DNA from: Halosolutus halophilus
GTDB lineage: Archaea; Halobacteriota; Halobacteria; Halobacteriales; Natrialbaceae
Direction of reading: 5' to 3'
Assembly: GCF_022869805.1 (NCBI RefSeq)
Contig: NZ_CP094974.1
Coordinates: 1,922,001 to 1,986,000 of the forward strand
Length of the DNA stretch: 64,000 nt
A program made the translations under genes and the position numbers. A model generated the notes under the pieces. The model worked only from the letters and a program-made list of their open reading frames with translations. It made no database searches and was not told where the DNA came from. Of this stretch, positions 1-7,180 are shown one piece after another; the first letter of the stretch is position 1; every line of letters starts with the position of its first letter.

Positions 1-87
1 GACCACTATTGGCTGGAAATTGACAGACTCGGCGTGATGGATGTATCCTCTGAGTCGGTCACCCCGCTCCTGACAGAAGCCGAGTAG
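1..87 (+). CDS. Possible 3' end of an unidentified gene (partial)
   Basis: Frame 1 is open from the first base to a TAG at 85-87, giving 28 residues that enter from outside the window. The protein cannot be identified from so short a tail. From about position 33 the DNA also matches the left arm of the palindromic repeat family of this region, so the last 18 codons overlap a repeat. The frame may therefore be fortuitous or a gene truncated by the repeat. Confidence 0.25.
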   Translation, partial: DHYWLEIDRLGVMDVSSESVTPLLTEAE

Positions 88-130
88 TTGGAACAACCTG
101 TGCTGAACTCAACGCGCGAATGTGGCACGA
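33..130 (+). repeat. Palindromic island repeat, copy 1
   Basis: A degenerate left arm (33-64, compare the copy at 7696-7728) is followed by a loop with the shared CTGACAG motif. The right arm GTGCTGAA..GCGCGAATGTGGCACGA lies at 100-130. It sits 118 bp beyond the stop of the minus-strand PQQ-propeller gene. It has the same orientation as all other copies. Confidence 0.6.
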
Positions 131-134
131 TTGA

Positions 135-150
135 GGATTTCAATAGAGCT
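135..150. repeat. IS-end-like 16-mer (solo terminal repeat)
   Basis: GGATTTCAATAGAGCT matches, with two differences, the reverse complement of the 16-mer at 4598-4613, and resembles the 16-mer at 2930-2945. Such GTTGAAATCC ends look like terminal inverted repeats of haloarchaeal IS elements; I recall them from IS5-type ends but have not checked. No transposase is attached here, so this is a remnant. Confidence 0.45.
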
Positions 151-247
151 AAAATGCCTGTATTGACTGCTGCTCCACGATTACCTGTCCAACTTTTCTC
201 CACTTCTCGGACACACAGAATCCACGCTAAGTACAGATGCGTATCAG

Positions 248-1429
248 TCAGCGAAGCAGTGAGAGTCCCGAGGAGGATCCCTCCCGGATCACGAACCCTT
301 CCTTGACCGGGACGACCCCATCGATCGTCCCGAGGTGGTGCTCCGCACGCGACCAGGTGGTTCGCTCCTCGCCTGTCGATCGGTCGTAGACGCTGACCCC
401 GTCGTTTGTCCGACCGAACGCGACCCAGTCGTCGCCGACCACCGGACGGCCGGTGACGATGCCGGTATCGACGGCCCAGCGGATCTCGCCCGTGGTCGCG
501 TCGAGAGCCACGCTCGTGGTCCCAGTACCGGCGGGAACGAATACCTCGTCTCCAGCCACCGCAAGTCCGGAGTCGACTTTGCTGACACCAGAAAGCGAGC
601 GGGACCAGTACACCTCTCCGGTTCTGGCGTCGATAGCAGAGGCTGTCCCACGGTAGTCGGCGACCCAGACCATTCCGTTGAGGACTGAGGCGGACCCAAC
701 GAACTCACCCGAGATGCGCCAGCGCTCCTCGCCGTTCAGGTCGTACGCAAAGATACCGCTGATCTGTGAGTCACTTCGAGTCGTGTAGACGCCATCGTCG
801 TCAAGGGCCAGCGTCCCGCCGGCACCCTCGAGCCACTGGACCGTTCCGGTACGGATGTCGACGGCGGCGGGACTGAATCCAGCGACGTAGATGGTGTCGT
901 CGAGAGCCGCGGCAGTGGCATCGTTGCGGTGGTGACTTACGGCGTCAGCTCGCCAGTACCGTTCGCCCGATGCACGGTCAAGGGCGGCCAGTTGGTTCAT
1001 TCCTGGGGCGAAGACGGCCCCGCAGGCGAGCACCGGTACGGCAGTGATGCCGTTGTCGAGGTCGCGATCCCAGATCGGCCCGTTCATCGGCGCGTCGAGG
1101 TCAACCGCGACGAGTCCACCGGTCACGGGGATATACGCTGTTCCATCCGCGACCACAGGGAGAGTCGAGGCATGTTGCTGCTGACCATCGTCACGGGCGG
1201 CGGCGAGCAGGTCCACAGCGGCGGCGTCGGGTGCTGGCGGAGCGGTGTCAGCCCGACCGGTGCGTCCGGGATCACCACCGGCGGTCGGCCACGTTCCAGT
1301 TGGATTGTCACAAGGGTCTTCGATCGGGGTATAGCCCACAAGTTCGCGGCGAATCCGACCGACACAGCCGGCCGTTCCGACGGAGGCAGCAGTACCGATA
1401 GCCGACAGGAGGGCTCTCCGTGAGGGCAT
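248..1429 (-). CDS. PQQ-binding-like beta-propeller lipoprotein
   Basis: The 393-residue protein starts with a twin-arginine-like MPSRR segment, a short hydrophobic stretch and a lipobox ending AGC near residue 22. It should therefore be exported and lipid-anchored on the outer face of the membrane. The rest is a run of about six repeats of the type LDxxTGExxW (for example DARTGEVYW and DATTGEIRW), the signature of PQQ-like or BamB-like eight-bladed propellers. Function in haloarchaea is not known: such proteins may bind cofactors or act as scaffolds. It is a single-gene unit flanked on both sides by copies of the palindromic repeat, which suggests it arrived as a cargo module. Confidence 0.85.
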   Translation of the reverse strand: MPSRRALLSAIGTAASVGTAGCVGRIRRELVGYTPIEDPCDNPTGTWPTAGGDPGRTGRADTAPPAPDAAAVDLLAAARDDGQQQHASTLPVVADGTAYIPVTGGLVAVDLDAPMNGPIWDRDLDNGITAVPVLACGAVFAPGMNQLAALDRASGERYWRADAVSHHRNDATAAALDDTIYVAGFSPAAVDIRTGTVQWLEGAGGTLALDDDGVYTTRSDSQISGIFAYDLNGEERWRISGEFVGSASVLNGMVWVADYRGTASAIDARTGEVYWSRSLSGVSKVDSGLAVAGDEVFVPAGTGTTSVALDATTGEIRWAVDTGIVTGRPVVGDDWVAFGRTNDGVSVYDRSTGEERTTWSRAEHHLGTIDGVVPVKEGFVIREGSSSGLSLLR

Positions 1430-1625
1430 CGAATTACGGTGTCCTCGACAGCAAAAAGAACCTTCCGAACGAGCGTAACGTCGGGTTGAATATAGGCGAT
1501 GAGAGTGTCAGAGAAGTCTCCTTACGGTGGTGATTACACTCACGTCTATGGTGAATGGGCCGACAAGTTGGTACACGAACCTAACATAGCGGCTTCTATC
1601 AACTTCCGATAATGTTGTTAAAGTA

Positions 1626-1710
1626 GTGCTGAATACGGAGCGCGAATGTAGCACGTCACAGTGACGAGATCAGGGATAGCTCGATTTGCTCAGTACAGAA
1701 CAGTAGCGGA
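1626..1710 (+). repeat. Palindromic island repeat, copy 2 (right half)
   Basis: GTGCTGAATAC..GCGCGAATGTAGCACG at 1626-1655 is a good match to the right arm of the family. It is followed by a tail (CGATTTGCTCAGTACAG at about 1682-1698) shared with copy 7. A convincing left arm is not seen. The tail ends about 20 bp from the stop codon of the minus-strand gene at 1728. Confidence 0.65.
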
Positions 1711-1727
1711 CTGGTCAACACGAGAAA

Positions 1728-2093
1728 TCAGGACTGTCGATCACTGTATTCCGACTGCTCGGTAGTTGCTTGTTCAGCTGGGAATATCTCTGTGTCAGGT
1801 GCGTTGAATGGACTGTCTGGTCCAGTAAGCCACGCAGAGAGGTAGACAACACAGGCGGCGATGACAGCCATCGGCAGCTGGACGGTAAAAACACCATAGA
1901 CAACCGTAACAGCGATCGTAGCCCGAGTGAGCGTATGACGTTCGGCATTGCCGTAGTACACCAGTGCCGCGACAACGAACGCTGAAAGCGTGAACCTCGC
2001 TCCAATTAAGATTTGACTGATCAGCACCGAATACGCAAATCCACTTATGCCAATCAGTACCGATGCCGCCGCAATACGCTTTGAGGAGACCAT
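1728..2093 (-). CDS. Small membrane protein of unknown function
   Basis: The 121-residue product has four likely transmembrane segments between residues 5 and 95, and then a hydrophilic acidic tail of about 30 residues. I do not recognise a family. The ATG at 2093 has an AT-rich TATA-like stretch about 20-28 bp upstream, which fits a leaderless haloarchaeal transcript. The gene stands alone between two palindromic repeats. Codon use and base composition are less GC-rich than in the core genes to the right, as expected for a transferred gene. Confidence 0.6.
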   Translation of the reverse strand: MVSSKRIAAASVLIGISGFAYSVLISQILIGARFTLSAFVVAALVYYGNAERHTLTRATIAVTVVYGVFTVQLPMAVIAACVVYLSAWLTGPDSPFNAPDTEIFPAEQATTEQSEYSDRQS

Positions 2094-2107
2094 GACGAAC
2101 TCGTTTC

Positions 2108-2122
2108 GTTCAAATATATTAA
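2108..2122 (-). promoter_or_regulatory. TATA-like promoter element of the 1728-2093 gene
   Basis: On the minus strand this reads AATTTAATATATTTG-like sequence about 22 bp before the ATG at 2093. The spacing suits an archaeal TATA box with the transcript starting at or next to the start codon. No ribosome binding site is visible. Confidence 0.4.
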
Positions 2123-2169
2123 ATTACGGGCATTAGTCACGAAGCAGGCACATTCTATCGTCTAATTCG

Positions 2170-2290
2170 GGATTCAGTTGGCGAAAATAACGGAGTTCTC
2201 GTGCTGAACTCATTCTCTATATTCAGCACGCTCATTCTGACAGCATCTGAATAAAGCGTTCAGTTCCTGCTGAATAGAAAGCGCATATCT
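2170..2290 (+). repeat. Palindromic island repeat, copy 3 (both arms)
   Basis: The left arm at 2200-2231 contains a perfect 9-bp hairpin, CGTGCTGAA and TTCAGCACG separated by 13 bases. The loop contains CTGACAG, and the right arm is a decayed copy, CTGCTGAATAGAAAGCGC. A left extension (GATTCAGTTGGCGAAAA) is shared with other copies. It ends 35 bp from the stop of the minus-strand gene at 2325. Confidence 0.7.
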
Positions 2291-2324
2291 TTCAGAAGTG
2301 GTGGAACCACTCTTAGTCATTTAC

Positions 2325-2816
2325 TCAATGAGTTGGTAAAGAACCGAAGAAAACGAGCAGTCCGACTGGAATTGTAAGCACTAGCAGATACCAGAGGAGG
2401 CCACTGAGTACGAGAACTACCGTTGTCGGCGTGTGTTCGTCGCCATGCCAATTAAAGCCCTTTGCTGGAAGTACGTATAGCAGTAGAATTGGCCAAAGAA
2501 GGAGTGAAACCACCGTTGCGCCGACGATAGCGTTGACACCGGCGGTAAACATAACCGACGAGGACGTTGACGACCCAGTGTTGAGTCCAACCCGTAGGGC
2601 AATCCCGAAGATGAGATACCAGACTATTGCCGGAAGTGGCATCCAAAATAGATAATTTATTTGCCACTCAGTAGGTGGCAGAGAAGAAAATAATCTACGC
2701 CAGTGCTTCGCAAACAAGAACGGCGCCCACAGGACCGCGATAACCAAGCCTTGAACTGCACCAATGAATGCGAATTGGAGTTCAGAGATTAGAAGAGAGA
2801 CGAGGTTACCACCCAT
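2325..2816 (-). CDS. Membrane protein of unknown function
   Basis: The 163-residue protein has four or five hydrophobic segments (about residues 10-35, 45-70, 85-110 and 130-160). No motif that I can name is present. The start codon at 2816 is preceded by a very AT-rich stretch containing an inverted repeat, TCTATAT at 2819-2825 and ATATAGA at 2836-2842. This could be a promoter with an operator. The gene is isolated between two palindromic repeats, like its neighbours. Confidence 0.55.
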   Translation of the reverse strand: MGGNLVSLLISELQFAFIGAVQGLVIAVLWAPFLFAKHWRRLFSSLPPTEWQINYLFWMPLPAIVWYLIFGIALRVGLNTGSSTSSSVMFTAGVNAIVGATVVSLLLWPILLLYVLPAKGFNWHGDEHTPTTVVLVLSGLLWYLLVLTIPVGLLVFFGSLPTH

Positions 2817-2877
2817 TATCTATATATTATATGCCATATAGATAAACTTTTTTACATCAAGACACAACCCAGTCCAG

Positions 2878-2929
2878 CCTGCTGAACTCATCCCTCTGTA
2901 TTCAGCACGCCATTCCTATCAGCTACTGA
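2878..2929 (+). repeat. Palindromic island repeat, copy 4 (left half)
   Basis: GCTGAACTCATCCCTCTG..TTCAGCACGC at 2881-2910 is the left arm with one mismatch in its hairpin, followed by the start of the loop. The right arm is missing. In its place, at 2930, stands an IS-end-like 16-mer. The stop codon of the HNH gene is 51 bp to the right. Confidence 0.65.
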
Positions 2930-2945
2930 GGGTTTCAACAGAGCC
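2930..2945. repeat. 16-bp inverted repeat, left boundary of the HNH module
   Basis: GGGTTTCAACAGAGCC pairs with GGCTCTGTTGAAATCC at 4598-4613 (15 of 16 positions). The pair encloses the HNH nuclease gene, the 165-aa gene and the recombinase fragment. It could be terminal repeats of a 1.7-kb unit or two unrelated solo IS ends. Confidence 0.5.
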
Positions 2946-2985
2946 TCCGATAACCATATTTGAGACATGTGCCTCCAGCACAAAC

Positions 2986-3792
2986 TCACTGCTCGAGTCC
3001 TTGGACGACTTCGAGTAACTCTTGGTTGTATTCTTCTCCACCCTCTCCGTGATGGACATGATAATGACAATTCGGACAGAGAGCGATGACGGTATCCGGC
3101 GTGTCCGAACCACCGTCGCTCAATTCGTGGATGTGGTGAGCGTGGAGATACGGTTCTCCTGTCTTGCTGGTGAACGGAGCCTGATCCCCACACCCTTCAC
3201 AATACCCGTTTGCTCGAGCCTTGACGTATTGGCGGATCGTTGAAGAACGAGTATATTCTGGGGTCGGATGTCGTTTAGTGACTGAACCTTCAGTAATTTG
3301 CTCTACAGCAGCCTCTTCAGCCTCTTTTCGAAGTCTCTCAAGTTCGTCTGGTGAACCTTGACGCGAAAGGTCCTCCTCAGAAGGTGCCGAATCAGTATCA
3401 GATTCAGTTTGGTCGCAGTTTTCACATTTCCAGGTCCCTCCCTCGTTATAGAGCAACGTACCACAATTATCACAGAACTCAATATCGGCATCTGTCTGTA
3501 TTCCACCAGAATAACCGGACGAAAAGTCTGGTAGTACCTTTGGACTCGTGTTTCTTGTTAATCGGAGAAACTCGGAGGTGTAATTTGGTGACTTGACAGA
3601 GTCTGTAAGACACTTTGCATAGTTTCCAGATACCTTTAGAGCCTCAATCTCTTTCCCTTCACTACCCTTAACCACCGGCCCAATATTGATGGAAGCCTTA
3701 CTGGTCTCGATTATCTCGTTCCCAGAACCGCTAATTCGATCTATTTTTGCTGTGAATTTCTCACCATATTCAGGCCATTTCATAATTGTCAT
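2986..3792 (-). CDS. HNH endonuclease with zinc ribbon and TRAM-like N-terminus
   Basis: The 268-residue protein has three parts. Residues 1-60 (KWPEYGEKFTAKIDRIS..) resemble the TRAM/OB-like domain of haloarchaeal RNA-binding proteins. Residues about 110-130 hold a CxxC..CxxC zinc ribbon (CDNCGT and CENCDQ). The C-terminal part has CEGCGD, then HAHHIHELSDGG, then the asparagine-bearing LCPNCHYHVHHG, the canonical zinc-bound HNH nuclease layout. It is followed on the same strand, 10 bp upstream, by the 3803-4300 gene and probably shares a transcript with it. Substrate unknown: HNH proteins of this shape occur as restriction, homing or repair nucleases. The location inside inverted repeats fits a mobile or defence cargo. 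Confidence 0.75.
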   Translation of the reverse strand: MTIMKWPEYGEKFTAKIDRISGSGNEIIETSKASINIGPVVKGSEGKEIEALKVSGNYAKCLTDSVKSPNYTSEFLRLTRNTSPKVLPDFSSGYSGGIQTDADIEFCDNCGTLLYNEGGTWKCENCDQTESDTDSAPSEEDLSRQGSPDELERLRKEAEEAAVEQITEGSVTKRHPTPEYTRSSTIRQYVKARANGYCEGCGDQAPFTSKTGEPYLHAHHIHELSDGGSDTPDTVIALCPNCHYHVHHGEGGEEYNQELLEVVQGLEQ

Positions 3793-3802
3793 CTAAGCAA
3801 AT

Positions 3803-4300
3803 TTATGGCCATGGATCATCGGCTTGTTCGAATACGTATTCCTTCCGTAGTATAGCATACTCTGTGGACAATCCTTTGACCTCCTCACACCAGACGTCTT
3901 CTAACCCCGGAACCTGTGCGAGTGAGTCGGTATGGCTAATATTCGCCAAATGTTCCTCGCCAACTTCGAAATTCTGAAACAACCGCTGTGCTCGTCGCTG
4001 TCTTGGACTGCTTCCTGATACGATATACGCAAGCCAGACTGTATTTTCGCTAAAATCCTCTAACCGTGTCGAGGGCGTAGACGACGGGACTGGCTTTTGC
4101 AGACGGACACGAACATGCCCACAGTTTGTGTTGACGATCTCGAGTTCACCGAGTCGGATGAGATCCTCGATTGCCTGATATGCGTTCTCAAGTTCGAGTT
4201 CCTTCTCGAAGTGAGCGCTGGAGACAGCCTCACCGTCCGGTGGTGAGAGTTCATCGAGGATCGTTTCGTACAGTGCCACCCTCTCCTCGTCGAATTCCAT
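3803..4300 (-). CDS. Hypothetical protein next to the HNH nuclease
   Basis: I chose the ATG at 4300 (MEFDEERVALYE..) because the longer open frame upstream has atypical composition and overlaps the divergent recombinase fragment. The 165-residue product is acidic. Residues about 5-65 could form a winged helix (ETILDELSPPDGEAVSS..LIRLGELEIV). The second half is unfamiliar (ENTVWLAYIVSGSSPRQRRA). It ends 10 bp before the HNH start, so the two are probably co-transcribed. The winged-helix reading is an inference from pattern only. Confidence 0.55.
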   Translation of the reverse strand: MEFDEERVALYETILDELSPPDGEAVSSAHFEKELELENAYQAIEDLIRLGELEIVNTNCGHVRVRLQKPVPSSTPSTRLEDFSENTVWLAYIVSGSSPRQRRAQRLFQNFEVGEEHLANISHTDSLAQVPGLEDVWCEEVKGLSTEYAILRKEYVFEQADDPWP

Positions 4301-4390
4301 ACCGTCTCTTTGCTTGTCACTGGATGTTAAGTCCCACAGTATATCAACCAAATTAGACAAACCGTAGAAAGGGGTTGCCTCTACCGTAAT

Positions 4391-4606
4391 ATGAGCGCAG
4401 AAGCAGACAGTATCCGGGTTCTCGGCTATGGTCGGATCTCGGATGCAGATGACGATGATGAAACGTCGCTTGAGGGGCAACGTGATGACGTCGAAGAATA
4501 CTGTAAAGAACACGGGTACAAACTTGTTAAGTGGAAAAAACCGGAACGTCTCTGGTGGGACAGACCCGTTTGACAGAGATGGATTTACGGAACTCTTGGC
4601 TCTGTT
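4391..4606 (+). pseudogene. Serine recombinase (resolvase) N-terminal fragment, frameshifted
   Basis: The first frame encodes RVLGYGRISDADDDDETS then LEGQRDDVEEYCKEHGY, the start of a resolvase/invertase catalytic domain; the serine of the SLEGQ segment fits the usual nucleophile region (YxRxSxxxQ, here degenerate). After the run of six A at 4535-4540 the homology continues in another frame as SGGTDPFDRDGFTELLALL, so a one-base slip broke the gene. Homology then stops at the 16-mer GGCTCTGTTGAAATCC (4598-4613). The remaining large-serine or DNA-binding part is absent. It diverges from the 3803-4300 gene. Confidence 0.7.
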
Positions 4607-4613
4607 GAAATCC
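4598..4613. repeat. 16-bp inverted repeat, right boundary of the HNH module
   Basis: GGCTCTGTTGAAATCC is the reverse complement, with one difference, of the 16-mer at 2930-2945. It resembles IS terminal repeats. It coincides with the point where recombinase homology ends, which points to an insertion or deletion event here. Confidence 0.5.
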
Positions 4614-4680
4614 TATTGGTTCGACAACTTTCCCGCTGAAACAGCCGTTGGGTAGATGTGCTTATTGAACGCTGGACGGT

Positions 4681-4765
4681 CTATCAGGACTGAGAAATAT
4701 TCGGAATCGCGTGCTGAATACACAGCGCGAATGTCGCACGAGATCTGGCCCGATTTGCCATCTCG
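4681..4765 (+). repeat. Palindromic island repeat, copy 5 (right half)
   Basis: CGTGCTGAATACACAGCG..AATGTCGCACGAG at 4711-4743 is a near-consensus right arm. Flanks shared with the copy at 9495-9600 lie on both sides (GACTGAGAAATATTCGG before it, CCCGATTTGCC after it). The left arm is absent. Confidence 0.7.
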
Positions 4766-4787
4766 ACGCGTGCGTGGAACGTCATAG

Positions 4788-5020
4788 GCGATAATCGAGG
4801 TCGGCGTCGCGGTCGATGTCGGCATCCGCGAGGTTACAAAACGGATGGTCGAGTGGGAGGAAGTCGACTTCATCTGGCAGGTCTCGTGCGAACAGGACAT
4901 CGTCCTCGTCATCGACGCCGCCGACACCCGTGGCGTCAACGAACTCATCACGCAGGTACGCGAACAAGAAGGGTCGTGAGTACGAAGACGCGGCTCATCC
5001 TCGACGAGCAACTCGGATGA
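4788..5020 (+). pseudogene. Lrp/AsnC-type regulator C-terminal fragment, frameshifted
   Basis: Reading from 4788 gives AIIEVGVAVDVGIREVTKRM, then a segment containing WEEVDFIWQVSCEQDIVLVI and DTRGVNELITQVREQEG. This is the ligand-binding RAM/AsnC C-terminal domain of haloarchaeal Lrp-like regulators. A stop appears at 4977, but a one-base shift continues as VSTKTRLILDEQLG up to the TGA at 5018-5020, which is the usual C-terminus. The N-terminal helix-turn-helix is missing (in-frame TAG at 4785). The fragment abuts a palindromic repeat on its left. Confidence 0.7.
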
Positions 5021-5181
5021 CGTCTCGACGAGTCTGCTCTCCTATCAACTCATTCGTGTAGTTGTGAGTTCTTCGAACATCGCAAACGTATCGCGTTTGC
5101 TCATACGTTCGGCTGTACCTGCGTGAAAACACTCACTACCACATGGCAGCGAGAATTTTCCACGACGGGCAGCCGGCAGTA

Positions 5182-6033
5182 TCACGTAGCTTTCTTGCCC
5201 TCGCACTTCTCCTCCCTTTCAGACTCTTTCTCGGGTTCGTCTTCTTTTGGCTCCTCTTCGTCCGGCTCGACGACCTCTTCATCCAGAAGGGAATCCTCCG
5301 TGAGGAGTATCTCGAACGGCTCATCGGCGGGTGCTCCCTCCGGCTCGAGGTAGCCAATCGCAAACGCGGAGTAGACGGTTCCTCCGGCGAGGGAAACGTC
5401 GATTTCGAAGACGCTGGTCTCTCGGTCACCCGCAGGATAGATGACGAGTGGATACTCGCCCTCCGGAACCTCGATGTAGCCGGATTCACCGAAAGCGACG
5501 TTCTCGAACAGCGTGTCCCCGTTTTCACCAGCAACGACATCCACCGCGGGCGCGTCGGGTGAGGCGTGGAGGACGCGAACGCGAGCGGTACCCGAATTGA
5601 CCGGGCTGTTGTCGTCATCGAGAAACAGCGCCTCGAGGGGCTGGTTTTCGGCGGCCACTTCGCCGATCACTGCGAGGAGACCGTCGAGGGTGGGGTCCAC
5701 GCCGGCCTCGACGGTCTCATCGAGCACTGCTTCGGCCGGGTCTTCACCGGCGGGAACGATCTGGATCCTGTACGTGCCAGGCGCGAGGTCGCGGTAGTCG
5801 GTGACCGTCCCGTACGAGATGCCCTCCCGGACCCGCTCTCCGTCGACGTAGACGTCGATGTTGGGTGCGTCGGGTGAAAGGTGTGCAACTCGAGTTTGGA
5901 AGCAAGTATCGGTTGGCTGGTCGTTCGTTTCGTGGTCACTCGAGGCGGCCGTAGTACCTCCGACGCCACTGACCACCACGAAGCCGCCGCCGATCTGTAG
6001 AATTCGTCGTCGACTCACGCAATCTTCAGTCAT
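5182..6033 (-). CDS. Tat-exported DUF4397 protein with acidic tail
   Basis: I chose the ATG at 6033 because it gives a clean twin-arginine signal (SRRRILQIGGGFVVVSG). The 283-residue product then has two tandem DUF4397-type repeats. Each carries the hallmark VRVLHASPDAPAVDV or VAHLSPDAPNIDVYVDGE, followed by a GTYRIQIVPAG or EYPLVIYPAGD strand (about residues 40-130 and 140-240). The C-terminal 40 residues are almost all acidic and lysine-rich (EPDEEEPKEDEPEKE). DUF4397 domains are surface proteins of unknown function, possibly adhesive. It is a single gene flanked by broken genes on both sides. Confidence 0.85.
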   Translation of the reverse strand: MTEDCVSRRRILQIGGGFVVVSGVGGTTAASSDHETNDQPTDTCFQTRVAHLSPDAPNIDVYVDGERVREGISYGTVTDYRDLAPGTYRIQIVPAGEDPAEAVLDETVEAGVDPTLDGLLAVIGEVAAENQPLEALFLDDDNSPVNSGTARVRVLHASPDAPAVDVVAGENGDTLFENVAFGESGYIEVPEGEYPLVIYPAGDRETSVFEIDVSLAGGTVYSAFAIGYLEPEGAPADEPFEILLTEDSLLDEEVVEPDEEEPKEDEPEKESEREEKCEGKKAT

Positions 6034-6164
6034 GCAAATATCATGAACGGTTATATAGGTAATGGTGCTAACACTTGCAGGCACATGCCGATGCAGTTCC
6101 GAGGCTCGAGATCCAACGCTTTGGGCCGTCCGAGCGAACCACCCGATATGGAATAATCCGGATA

Positions 6165-6425
6165 CGCCCACGCCCTGCCCGTCGCCGTCGAGACGGAACG
6201 TGGCCTCGTTCTGGTCGACGTCGGATCCGAAGGGATTGCCGACGCCCTTGAGGTCCACCTCTCGGATCTGGGCTATGGACTTGAGGACATCTGGCTAGTG
6301 TCCCTAACTCACCACAACGGGGACCACGTCGGCGGGATCGAAGAGGTCCGTGCACGCGCCGATCCAATCGTCGCCGCCCATCCGGAGGAGACTGCGTTTC
6401 TTACTGGCGAGCGTGAAACGCAGAA
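6165..6425 (+). pseudogene. Metallo-beta-lactamase fold hydrolase fragment
   Basis: The plus strand encodes YAHALPVAVETERGLVLVDV, then GSEGIADALEVHLSDLGY, then VSLTHHNGDHVGGIEEVRAR with VAAHPEET further on. That is the first part of an MBL-fold protein with a slightly altered HxHxDH motif (LTHHNGDH). There is a stop just upstream (TAA at about 6152-6160), and the similarity fades after about 6420, so neither end is intact. It runs opposite to the DUF4397 gene. I read it as a decayed gene. Confidence 0.6.
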
Positions 6426-6492
6426 AGGCGGTCCACTCTCGTCTTCTAATTGCCACCGCACTTTCCTTCTCTACAAATGAGAACACGAGTAG

Positions 6493-6654
6493 CGTTCAGT
6501 TCGCAAATATACTGAGCAGGTGGTTCACCTAATTCAGCGTGAAATAAACGAAAGCGTCGTGCTGAGCTTATCCTCTGTATCTTGCACACGTTTCCTGACG
6601 GGAACTGGATGGGTCGAACGAGGCGTGCGAGATACAAGGCGCGAATGCAGCACG
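6493..6654 (+). repeat. Palindromic island repeat, copy 6 (both arms)
   Basis: The left extension GTTCAGTTCGCAAATA at about 6494 is nearly identical to that of the copy at 10139. The left arm at 6556-6590 and right arm GATACAAGGCGCGAATGC (with AGCACGA) at 6631-6655 are both present, with a loop containing CTGACG. This is one of the most complete copies. Confidence 0.7.
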
Positions 6655-6849
6655 AACTGGAGGCAGTCATCAAGAGAGGTGATCGGTCGATACAGATGAT
6701 TTATATTGTGTGCCAATTCATACCATACTTAACGGCCTCCACAAGTGGTTGGGGCCTTCGGGAGTGTCTGAGGCCATCACTCCTGCCATTTTATAATAGC
6801 AGGCCAATAGTCTCTGCTTTGTTTTTGAAACCAGTGTACTGTTTCGTTC

Positions 6850-7045
6850 GCAGGCGTAGTGAGCGGCTGGTTCAGCGTGATAGAGGCGAAACAAAAGGAA
6901 CCGTCGTGCTGACTTCATGCTCTCTATTCACCACATCACTCTTACCAGCGGCTCGTCAGTTCGGATCTGGGCTGCTGAATAGATAGCGCGAATGTAGCAC
7001 GAGGCGGAGCACGATCAATGCGAAGGGCTGAATGCTCAGTACAGT
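6850..7045 (+). repeat. Palindromic island repeat, copy 7 (both arms)
   Basis: The left extension (GTAGTGAGCGGCTGGTTCAG), left arm (CCGTCGTGCTGACTTCATGC at 6901-6920) and right arm (GCTGAATAGATAGCGCGAAT, with GTAGCACGAG, ending 7002) are present. The tail CTGAATGCTCAGTACAG is shared with copy 2. It lies about 135 bp upstream of the plus-strand EamA gene. Confidence 0.7.
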
Positions 7046-7121
7046 AGACTGACTGAACGCTGGCACCGAATTCAGTCATCGCTTGGTCAGTAAGGTTCTT
7101 TCTGCGGTTTCCATACGTGCA

Positions 7122-7143
7122 CGTGAACGTATGACACACCGAC
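7122..7143. promoter_or_regulatory. Perfect inverted repeat upstream of the EamA gene
   Basis: CATACGT (7122-7128) and ACGTATG (7137-7143) form a 7-bp perfect dyad around GCACGTGA, 38 bp before the GTG start at 7181. Position and symmetry suit an operator for a dimeric regulator. No regulator is assigned. Confidence 0.4.
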
Positions 7144-7180
7144 AAGGACGAGTAATAGTTGATCTGGAGGGAAAGGTTCT

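Larger units (their letters stand above)
6426..7121. other. Gene-free stretch carrying two palindromic repeats
   Basis: Apart from repeat copies 6 and 7 I see no credible gene in this stretch. Short open frames on both strands have no recognisable content. Base composition is low in GC. The 190 bp between the two repeats hold a small inverted repeat (GGAGTG and CACTCC around 6770-6790) of no known role. Confidence 0.5.
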
